Below are positions 6,539 to 12,199 of a DNA stretch of 12,199 bases, piece after piece. Location: contig JAEWKB010000241.1 in NCBI GenBank assembly GCA_023386255.1, forward strand, positions 1-12,199, in the 5' to 3' direction. Source of the stretch: Bacteroidota bacterium (GTDB lineage Bacteria; Bacteroidota; Bacteroidia; Flavobacteriales; Flavobacteriaceae). The notes under the pieces were generated by a model. The model did not search any database. It was given only the letters and a program-made list of their open reading frames with translations, and was not told the DNA's origin. The position numbers were made by a program, and so were the translations under genes. The stretch's first letter is position 1; the number at the start of each line of letters is the position of its first letter.

Positions 6539-7813
6539 CTAATCAACCTTTTTAAGTGGTGCAGCATCCATTTTCCAAACAGTTTGCATAAAATCTTTTT
6601 TATCATCATTGTTTGGCTTATAGTATTTATTGAACACTTCTAAGCTCTTATGGCCTGTATAACCCATAATTACCTTATCCGGTATTTTATTGTTTTTCAA
6701 AATAGTTATAAAGCTTCTACGGGCAGTATGTGAGCTTATACGGTCATGTAAAGGGGATATTTCCTCAATTATATCTTTGCCAACTTTGATGCTGTTTTTA
6801 ATATCTTCAGTATAGCCTATTTCTTCAAAAACTTCTTTTATATAGTCATTGAATTTCTGAGTAGTTATAACCGGGAGTTTGTAATCGTATTTTTTTAGGA
6901 TATAAGCTGAAAAATCATTTAGAGGTACTTCTAAACTCTTATCAGGGTTCTTAACATCTCTGACTTTAATAAACCCATTCTGTATATCTTTTTTCTGAAC
7001 AATAGAGTAATTGCTTATCCGCATCCCGGTTGCACATCCAAATACAAACAAGTCTCTCACACGCTCTAAGCGAGGGTTATTGCTGAAATCATACTCAAAC
7101 ACTTCTTTTACCTGCTCTAAATTTAATGCAACCTAATCAGTTTGCTGAGATTTTGGACTTTTAAACTTCTGAAAATCAGTTTTGAAAGTATGGTTATTCT
7201 CTACTGCCCAAAATAGAAATGTTTTCAAAAGGCCAACATTTCGCCTCAACGTATTTGATGAATGCTTTTTTACTGTTATACAATACTCTATAAATTCATT
7301 ATAGAATGAATTGTTTATCTGATTAAAGTGTAGTTTTTTCTTACTGTATTCCTGAAAATCTGAAAGCAACTTTTTATTATACTCATACCTCTTTATAGTA
7401 GTAGCAGAGTTAGCATCTTCAGTATAATCATTTCTTTTTAGGCCTAAGAATATATCATAAACCTCAAAAAACTTGTTAGAGACTGCCTTTGTGCGCTTAT
7501 ATTCAACATCAAATTCCTCTTTTACATCTTCAATAAGTAATTCTCTGTTCATCAGCTTAAACTTATTTATAAGGTCAGTAAAGAAATTGGAATACCTATC
7601 TAACTGCCTTTTTATAACACGCATCTGTTCTGCCTTCGCAGTCCTGCCATTGAGGTTTTTAGGGTACTTGTTATCAAAGTCCCAGTCTGCCGGAGTAATT
7701 AATTCTCCGGTTGAATAAACGAATTTCTTACCTTGATTTTTGAAGTAAGCTGAGAATAGTATTAGGGTCTCAGTTTCTTTATTTGGCTCTTTAAGGTTGA
7801 AAGTATATCTCAT
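6539..7813 (-). pseudogene. int: Tyrosine recombinase (integrase) split by an in-frame TAG
   Basis: Integrases of this family insert and excise elements by cutting att sites through a tyrosine. The N-terminal part (7133-7813, 226 codons) has an arm-binding region (about 1-80; MRYTFNLKEPN and TGELITPADWDFDNKYP) and a core-binding SAM-like domain (about 115-215). The catalytic domain (6539-7132) has CATGMRISN with the first Arg, SHTARR with His and Arg of HxxR, GYTGHKS with the second His, and Tyr nine residues later in NKYYK. The two parts are in the same frame, parted by one TAG codon at 7135-7133 (QQTD-stop-VALNLEQ). Without it the protein would have about 424 residues, normal for Bacteroidota integrases. 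All catalytic residues are present, so a single substitution seems to have broken it. A GTG at 7102 could start a catalytic-domain-only protein, but this would lack the DNA-clamping half. Confidence 0.9.
7133..7135 (-). other. In-frame amber codon in the integrase linker
   Basis: TAG lies between the core-binding and catalytic domains, in frame with both. From memory, related integrases often read TDE-ALTL at this position, so GAG to TAG is the likeliest change (inference). Confidence 0.85.
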
Positions 7814-7935
7814 ATCCCAGTTGACAGTAAAGATATGATTTAATACTATTTTTATATATTATCTTACTATATACTTTTTAACAAAGTGTTGAAAAATAAG
7901 GCTTTGTACATAATTGGTAATATCTAAATATTAAA

Positions 7936-7960
7936 GGTTCAATTTCCTCTTTCTCCGCAA
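7936..7960 (+). other. tRNA-Ser 3'-end fragment, presumed attachment site
   Basis: GGTTCAATT looks like the T-loop of a tRNA, and TTTCTCC (7950-7956) followed by G (7957) and CAA looks like the 3' acceptor strand with discriminator G73, which is characteristic of bacterial serine tRNAs. No matching 5' half (GGAGAAA) exists upstream, so it is only a fragment. The fit is imperfect: the position that should be C61 reads T. Its place between an integrase and a tRNA-like terminator supports the reading as an att site. Confidence 0.55.
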
Positions 7961-7964
7961 CAAC

Positions 7965-7995
7965 CCTGTAACCTTTTGGTTTACAGGTTTTTTTT
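7965..7995 (+). terminator. Intrinsic terminator behind the tRNA fragment
   Basis: CCTGTAA (7965-7971) pairs with TTACAGG (7981-7987); inside this, CC pairs with GG across a TTTT loop with one bulged T. Eight T follow (7988-7995). This is a classical rho-independent terminator on the plus strand, five bases behind the fragment. It probably served the original tRNA gene and now insulates the plus-strand operon from the element. Confidence 0.85.
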
Positions 7996-8015
7996 ATTTA
8001 CTTTTTTAGTAGCAT

Positions 8016-8033
8016 GTTACAAACTTGTTACAA
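8016..8033 (+). repeat. Two GTTACAA direct repeats one helical turn apart
   Basis: GTTACAA occurs at 8016-8022 and 8027-8033, starts 11 bases apart, so both face the same side of the helix. Each is preceded by T, giving TGTTACA, which also occurs in the palindrome before the HTH gene (5475-5481). This could be a protein-binding site near the junction. A chance repeat in AT-rich DNA is possible. Confidence 0.4.
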
Positions 8034-8141
8034 TTTTTATATATTTTTTGCTGTTGACTAACTTATCGCCTCTCCACCCATCTGACAATATAAGCGCCGC
8101 TTAATTTTAATTATCTAAGCTTTTTTAATAATTTAGCATCC

Positions 8142-8906
8142 ATGTTAAAAGTAGTGGTTATAGGCTCAGGCAATGTGGCACAGCACCTTATTACGGTTTT
8201 TGAACAATCCGCTAAAGTTGAGCTTGTACAGGCTTATGCCCGCCACCCTAAGCACATTGCGCACCTCCTCCCCGCTTCTAAAATTACTGTTGATGTCAAT
8301 TATCTGGCAGAAGCCGATGCTTATATTATAGCCGTAACTGATGATGCCATTGCGGAGGTTTCTACTCAACTGCCTTTTACAGGGCGCCTGGTGGTTCATA
8401 CATCCGGCAGTGTAGCTATGGAGCAGCTTAGCGCCAACAACCGCAGGGGCGTGTTCTACCCGCTGCAAACGTTCTCTAAAAATAAAGCGGTTAATTTTAA
8501 ACAGGTACCGCTTTGCATTGAAGCAGAAAACGAGGCCGATATGCAATTGCTGGAGCAATTGGCAACCGCAGTATCAGATAATGTTTATCACATTAGTTCG
8601 GTACAAAGGCAGGCGCTTCATGTGGCGGCCGTGTTTGTAAGCAACTTCACCAACCACATGTACACGCTGGGACATAACATCTGTCGGGAAAATAACATTT
8701 CCTTCAATATTTTAAAGCCGCTGATACAGGAAACCGCCGCCAAGGTTATGGAACTGGAACCTGCACAGGCACAAACAGGGCCGGCCGCGCGCCATGACGC
8801 TGCCACCATACAAAGGCATCTTAATTTTCTTGAGGATGAAAACCAAAAAACAATTTATAAGTTACTAACAGATTCGATACAAAATATCAATGTCAAAGAG
8901 CTATAA
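8142..8906 (+). CDS. Rossmann-fold protein with DUF2520 domain
   Basis: The 254-residue protein begins with a dinucleotide-binding beta-alpha-beta unit (VVVIGSGNVAQHLI, residues 4-17, GxGxxA type), as in NAD(P)-dependent reductases related to pyrroline-5-carboxylate reductase and ketopantoate reductase. The later part (about 120-250), with AVFVSNFTNHMYTLG and PLIQETAAKVMEL, fits the helical DUF2520 domain. The substrate is unknown; an NAD(P)H-linked dehydrogenase is likely from the fold only. The start at 8142 is chosen because it places the GxGxxA strand three residues from the N-terminus, as usual. It opens the plus-strand operon and overlaps the next gene by 17 bases. Confidence 0.88.
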   Translation: MLKVVVIGSGNVAQHLITVFEQSAKVELVQAYARHPKHIAHLLPASKITVDVNYLAEADAYIIAVTDDAIAEVSTQLPFTGRLVVHTSGSVAMEQLSANNRRGVFYPLQTFSKNKAVNFKQVPLCIEAENEADMQLLEQLATAVSDNVYHISSVQRQALHVAAVFVSNFTNHMYTLGHNICRENNISFNILKPLIQETAAKVMELEPAQAQTGPAARHDAATIQRHLNFLEDENQKTIYKLLTDSIQNINVKEL

Positions 8907-9417
8907 AGAAATAATGAACAACATCACCACATTCATTTTTGATGTGGATGGCGTGCTTACCGATGGTACCATACACGTAACACCCGATGGCGAAATGCTG
9001 CGCCAGATGAATATTCGCGATGGCTACGCCATGAAGGCCGCTGTTGAAAATGGCTACACCGTGTGCATCATCTCGGGTGGCAAAAATGAGGGTGTGCGCA
9101 TCAGGCTTCGCAACCTTGGCATTACCGATATTTATCTTGGCGTGCCAAACAAAGTAGAGACATTTGATGAGTTTATTGATATATACAATATAAAGCCTGA
9201 ACAGGTGTTATACATGGGAGACGACATACCCGATTATCACGTAATGCAGCTTGTAGGGCTGCCCACCTGCCCGCAGGATTCAGCACCCGAGATTAAGGCC
9301 ATAAGCAAATATATTTCACACGTGAACGGCGGCCGCGGCTGCGTAAGGGATGTGATAGAGCAGGTAATGAAAGTGCAGGGCAAATGGATGGAGCATTTTA
9401 ATGCACGGTATGATTAA
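8890..9417 (+). CDS. kdsC: KdsC-like HAD phosphatase (KDO-8-phosphate phosphatase family)
   Basis: KdsC enzymes hydrolyse 3-deoxy-D-manno-octulosonate 8-phosphate to KDO, the sugar linking lipid A and LPS core, in the cytoplasm. The 175 residues match the compact, capless HAD family: motif I FDVDGVLTDG with nucleophile Asp18 and Asp20, motif II IISGGKNEG (60-68), a conserved Lys near 88, motif III/IV MGDDIPD with Asp111 and Asp112, and a C-terminal GGRGCVRDVIEQVM segment typical of the tetrameric KdsC group. The start overlaps the DUF2520 gene, suggesting coupled translation. Related phosphatases act on other sialic-acid-like sugars, so the substrate is inferred. Confidence 0.88.
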   Translation: MSKSYKEIMNNITTFIFDVDGVLTDGTIHVTPDGEMLRQMNIRDGYAMKAAVENGYTVCIISGGKNEGVRIRLRNLGITDIYLGVPNKVETFDEFIDIYNIKPEQVLYMGDDIPDYHVMQLVGLPTCPQDSAPEIKAISKYISHVNGGRGCVRDVIEQVMKVQGKWMEHFNARYD

Positions 9418-9471
9418 ATGCTGAAAAAATATCAAATTAAAACAACAAACAACAAGCATCAAACTATAATA

Positions 9472-10365
9472 ATGAAGATACTAAAACTATTACGGCCTGA
9501 TATTTTATTCTTACTGGCTTTTGTACAGCTTATTTTTCGCTACGGGTTCCTGGAGCTGCAACCGGGCCTGTTGCTGGCGCTTAACGACTGGCAGTATTTG
9601 CTGCTTGTTTTGGCAACAGTACTTATAGCGGCAGGAGGCGCATTGATGGAAGCCATATCAGGGCCTGATAAGTACAACAACGGTGTAACCGAAGCACAGG
9701 GCTACAATATTTATATCGCATTTAACCTGGCTGCCATAGGTATCGGATATTATATATCCGATTTTATCGGAAGGCCTGGCTTTGTGGCTGTCTTTATAGT
9801 AGCTTCGGCGCTGTTATTTATATCAGCCACCAACCTCAGGAGTGTACTGCTGGCAAAAAATATAATCATTAGTTTGTGCGCCGCACTAAGCATTATTATA
9901 ATTGGGATATTTGAATTTTTCCCGTTCCTGTCTTTTGAAAACAAAGAGTATTTCCAAACCATGTTCCGCCTGCTGCTGGATTATGCACTATTCGCTTTCC
10001 TGATAACGTTGCTTTACACGCTGGTGCTGGATCTGCTCCACAGCGATAAGGATTATAATTCAGGCAGGAACACCCTTGCCATAACATTAGGCAAACAGCG
10101 AACTGCACGTGTGGCTGTAGCTGTGGCTGCGGTACTAAGCCTGTTGCTGCTGTTTTACGTGCAGGCATATCTTGTAAACCTGCTGTACGTATTAATATAT
10201 TTGCTGCTGTTCATACTGGGCCCGCTTATCTATTTCATGATAAAGGGCTGGTCGGCCAAAACACAGGCCGAATACCGCCACCTTGCCATCATTGTTAAGC
10301 TGGTAATGGTATTCGCGGCTGTATCGGCAGTGGTAATCACATTAAATCTCCAAAACAATGCTTAA
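9472..10365 (+). CDS. UbiA-family prenyltransferase-like membrane protein with degenerate active site
   Basis: This hydrophobic protein with about eight or nine membrane segments resembles the UbiA superfamily proteins usually annotated as geranylgeranylglycerol-phosphate geranylgeranyltransferase in flavobacteria (LLRPDILFLLAFVQLIFRYG at the N-terminus, and YNIYIAFNLAAIGIGYYIS, TLAITLGKQRTA later). UbiA enzymes need two aspartate-rich motifs for Mg-diphosphate binding. Here the first (NDxxDxxxD) is replaced by EAISGPDKYNN near residues 60-70 and appears about ten residues short; the second (DxEDxxGD) reads DLLHSDKD (187-194). Prenyl transfer is therefore doubtful. The start at 9472 is preferred because family members begin MK plus a hydrophobic helix. 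An in-frame ATG at 9418, abutting the kdsC stop, would add 18 polar residues. It overlaps maf by eight bases. Confidence 0.8.
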   Translation: MKILKLLRPDILFLLAFVQLIFRYGFLELQPGLLLALNDWQYLLLVLATVLIAAGGALMEAISGPDKYNNGVTEAQGYNIYIAFNLAAIGIGYYISDFIGRPGFVAVFIVASALLFISATNLRSVLLAKNIIISLCAALSIIIIGIFEFFPFLSFENKEYFQTMFRLLLDYALFAFLITLLYTLVLDLLHSDKDYNSGRNTLAITLGKQRTARVAVAVAAVLSLLLLFYVQAYLVNLLYVLIYLLLFILGPLIYFMIKGWSAKTQAEYRHLAIIVKLVMVFAAVSAVVITLNLQNNA

Positions 10366-10948
10366 GGATATACTTAAAGATTACAAGGTAATACTGGCTT
10401 CTGGTTCGCCACGCAGGCAACAGTACCTTAAGGAGCTGAATGTTGATTTTGAGGTGCGGCTTAAAGATGTGGAGGAAGTTTATCCTAACCATTTAAAAGC
10501 CGGAGACATAACCGATTATCTGGCTGAACTCAAAGCCGCGGCTTTTGGTGACGTTAAGGATAATGAAATACTTATAACCAGCGATACTATTGTGTGGCAT
10601 GAAGGCCGTGCCCTGGGTAAACCGAAAGATTATGATGATGCCTTTGCAATGCTGCAGTCGCTCTCAGGTAAAACTCATGAGGTAATAACATCGGTTTGCA
10701 TAAGGAATGGTGAGTGCACCAATATATTTAACGAAACAACACAGGTAACCTTTAATGCTTTATCTGATGAAGAAATTAAATATTACCTTGATAATTATAA
10801 ACCGTTTGACAAAGCGGGTGCCTACGGCATCCAGGAATGGATAGGGCTTGTAGCCATTGCCCGTGTTGAAGGTTCGTATAACAATGTGGTAGGCCTTCCT
10901 GTTGATAAGCTATACCGACACTTGGCTAACTTTGCTATAAAGGACTGA
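10358..10948 (+). CDS. maf: Maf-type nucleoside triphosphate pyrophosphatase
   Basis: Maf proteins hydrolyse non-canonical or excess nucleoside triphosphates to monophosphate and pyrophosphate, and have been linked to septum formation. The 196-residue length is normal. The signature ASGSPRR at 14-20 is followed by YLKEL, then SDTIVWHEGRALGKP with the catalytic-site Asp, an SGKTHEVITSV segment, and a C-terminal DKAGAYGIQEWIGLVAIARVEGSYNNVVGLP stretch, here described by its key parts DKAGAYGIQ and GSYNNVVGLP. These fit the dTTP/UTP-type (YhdE-like) branch. The start overlaps the end of the preceding gene by eight bases, and one base separates its stop from the next start. Confidence 0.95.
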   Translation: MLKDILKDYKVILASGSPRRQQYLKELNVDFEVRLKDVEEVYPNHLKAGDITDYLAELKAAAFGDVKDNEILITSDTIVWHEGRALGKPKDYDDAFAMLQSLSGKTHEVITSVCIRNGECTNIFNETTQVTFNALSDEEIKYYLDNYKPFDKAGAYGIQEWIGLVAIARVEGSYNNVVGLPVDKLYRHLANFAIKD

Positions 10949-10949
10949 T

Positions 10950-11477
10950 ATGATTGAACACGATTATTTTAAGCCGGGGCTTAGTACGGTAATTGCAATA
11001 GTTTTCTTTTTGGTTCTGAGCTTCATCATTAAAAAGTTTACCAAGAAGTATGCACAGGCATCACACCTTAGTGAGCATCGCACCAACCTGATATCTAAAT
11101 ACATTGATATCTTTATTACCATCGTGTTTTTTATTGTAATATTTGCAATCTGGGGTGTTAAGACCGAGCAGCTTTATGCATTGTTTACCGCCACTTTTGC
11201 GGTTATTGGCGTTGCGTTTTTTGCGCAGTGGTCGATACTGAGCAACATCACCTCGGGTATGATATTGTTCTTCTCCTTCCCTTTCCGTATTGGCGATGTA
11301 ATTAAGATTCATGATAAAGATTACCCTATTGAAGCCCAGATTGAAGACATTAAAGCCTTCCATACTATACTACGTACCAAAGAAGGCGAAATGATAACCT
11401 ACCCCAACAGCCTCCTGCTGCAAAAAAGCGTGTCTATTGTGCCGCTGAAGCAGGAAGAAAAAGAATTCTTTGACTAA
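10950..11477 (+). CDS. Small mechanosensitive channel of the MscS family
   Basis: The 175-residue protein has three membrane segments: about 11-29 (LSTVIAIVFFLVLSFIIKKF), 50-69 (DIFITIVFFIVIFAIWG) and a pore-lining segment about 75-107 (FAVIGVAFFAQWSILSNITS), followed by the beta domain entry PFRIGDVIKI (111-120) and a short soluble part with TYPNSLLLQKSV. This is the core MscS module; the large C-terminal alpha/beta domain of E. coli MscS is missing, as in many small family members. It would act in the inner membrane as a tension-gated channel in osmotic downshock. The start lies one base after the maf stop. Confidence 0.9.
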   Translation: MIEHDYFKPGLSTVIAIVFFLVLSFIIKKFTKKYAQASHLSEHRTNLISKYIDIFITIVFFIVIFAIWGVKTEQLYALFTATFAVIGVAFFAQWSILSNITSGMILFFSFPFRIGDVIKIHDKDYPIEAQIEDIKAFHTILRTKEGEMITYPNSLLLQKSVSIVPLKQEEKEFFD

Positions 11478-11480
11478 GCC

Positions 11481-12199
11481 ATGCGAAATTTAATAATATA
11501 CTTCTCCCTTTTCTGTTACACCTTCTGCTTTGCACAGCCTGAAAAACCCACTTCAGGTGAAATATACAACAAGCTGCAAAAGCTCAATTTTTTAGGTACA
11601 GCCCTGTACATTGCGGCCCACCCCGATGATGAGAACACACGCCTCATCTCTTTTCTTGCTAACGATAAGAAAGCCCGTACCGGCTACCTGTCGCTTACAA
11701 GGGGCGATGGCGGGCAAAACCTTATAGGCCTTGAGCTAAGGGAACTGTTAGGCGTTATACGTACGCAGGAGCTGATAGAAGCCCGTAAGGTTGACGGCGG
11801 CGAGCAGTTCTTCAGCCGTGCCAATGACTTTGGTTATTCAAAAGTACCTAACGAGACGCTGGAGATATGGGAGAAAGACAAGGTACTGCACGATATGGTG
11901 TGGGTGATACGGAAGTTCAGGCCCGATGTTATCATTACGCGTTTTGACCACCGCACACCCGGCAGCACACACGGGCACCATACATCATCAGCTATGCTTA
12001 CACAGGAAGCTTTTGAACTGGCAGCCGACCTTAATTATGAGTCCGAACAGCTTAAATATGTAAAGCCATGGCAGCCAAAGCGCGTGCTTTTCAACGTTTC
12101 CTGGTGGTTCTTTGGCGGGAAGGATAAATTTGACAAAGCAGATAAGTCTAAATACATCTACCTGCAAACAGGTACCTATTTCCCGCTACTGGGTAAATC
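11481..12199 (+). CDS. Secreted PIG-L family deacetylase, N-terminal part (runs off right edge)
   Basis: PIG-L (LmbE-like) enzymes are zinc-dependent hydrolases that remove acetyl groups from N-acetylglucosamine derivatives. The visible 239 codons begin with a signal peptide (MRNLIIYFSLFCYTFCFAQ, cleavage near Ala18/Gln19). The metal-binding motif AHPDDE lies at 46-51 and the second zinc site, HGHHTSS, at 164-170, with SLTRGDGGQNLIG in between, as usual for the family. It starts three bases after the channel gene stop, so it belongs to the same operon. In Bacteroidota such proteins are often over 800 residues with C-terminal extra domains, which would lie outside the window. No stop occurs before the edge. 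Confidence 0.92.
   Translation, partial: MRNLIIYFSLFCYTFCFAQPEKPTSGEIYNKLQKLNFLGTALYIAAHPDDENTRLISFLANDKKARTGYLSLTRGDGGQNLIGLELRELLGVIRTQELIEARKVDGGEQFFSRANDFGYSKVPNETLEIWEKDKVLHDMVWVIRKFRPDVIITRFDHRTPGSTHGHHTSSAMLTQEAFELAADLNYESEQLKYVKPWQPKRVLFNVSWWFFGGKDKFDKADKSKYIYLQTGTYFPLLGK

Larger units (their letters stand above)
1275..7960. mobile_element. Remnant of an integrative element carrying hsdMS; left end uncertain
   Basis: Six co-oriented genes, integrase, unknown gene, excisionase-like HTH gene, rolling-circle rep, hsdM and hsdS, read leftwards from a tRNA-like right end. Integrase next to the presumed attachment site is the normal layout. The right limit is set by the tRNA 3' fragment at 7936-7960. 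The left limit given is only the last gene that plausibly belongs. No second copy of the tRNA fragment occurs in the window, so the true left end either lies beyond base 1 or has been lost. With integrase and its neighbour broken, the element appears unable to leave. Confidence 0.65.
7814..8141. other. Gene-free stretch between integrase and the plus-strand operon
   Basis: These 328 bases contain no convincing gene. The first part (7814-7935) is very AT-rich and should hold the leftward integrase promoter, but no good TTTG/TAnnTTTG pair is visible; a short inverted pair ACAAAG/CTTTGT lies near 7882-7906. Then come the tRNA-like fragment, the terminator, the GTTACAA direct repeats, and about 100 bases leading to the DUF2520 start at 8142, where the operon promoter must lie. 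No clean promoter match was found there either. Confidence 0.6.

Noticed and set aside
7882..7906. Inverted pair ACAAAG and CTTTGT before the integrase
   Set aside because: Only six bases with a long AT-rich centre and no T-run; too weak to call an operator or terminator.

Overview
The window looks like a Bacteroidota chromosome, most likely a Flavobacterium-like member of the Flavobacteriia. The reasons are the AT-rich composition, the Bacteroidota-type promoter elements (TAnnTTTG), the near absence of Shine-Dalgarno sequences, and a right-hand gene cluster (DUF2520 protein, KdsC-like phosphatase, UbiA-like protein, Maf, small MscS channel, PIG-L deacetylase) of a kind I associate with flavobacteria. 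The taxon is an inference from sequence reading, not from a search.

Left part (1-1177, minus strand): the 5' two-thirds or so of a gene for an exported, beta-rich protein that resembles an outer-membrane protein. It runs off the left edge and has its own candidate promoter.

Middle part (1275 to about 7960, all genes on the minus strand): what appears to be an integrated genetic element carrying a type I DNA methylation module. In transcription order it contains a tyrosine recombinase split by an in-frame TAG, an unrecognised gene with two one-base frameshifts at poly-A runs, a small excisionase-like helix-turn-helix protein, a rolling-circle (HUH, Rep_1-type) replication initiator, then hsdM and hsdS. 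No hsdR and no mobilisation genes are visible. The integration genes look decayed (or are expressed by recoding), whereas rep, the HTH gene, hsdM and hsdS are intact. Two striking palindromic control regions lie in front of the HTH gene (5424-5494) and hsdM (4050-4078), both overlapping good TAnnTTTG promoter elements.

Right junction (7814-8141): a 328-base gene-free stretch. It holds what looks like the 3' end of a serine tRNA (7936-7960) followed at once by a strong intrinsic terminator (7965-7995). This is the expected scar of an element integrated into a tRNA 3' end. The matching intact tRNA should then lie left of this window, because no second copy is present here.

Right part (8142-12199, plus strand): six closely packed or overlapping genes that look like one operon of envelope and housekeeping functions: a Rossmann/DUF2520 protein, a KDO-8-phosphate phosphatase-like HAD enzyme, a UbiA-family membrane protein whose two aspartate-rich motifs are both degenerate, the Maf nucleotide pyrophosphatase, a small mechanosensitive channel and the N-terminal part of a secreted PIG-L deacetylase.
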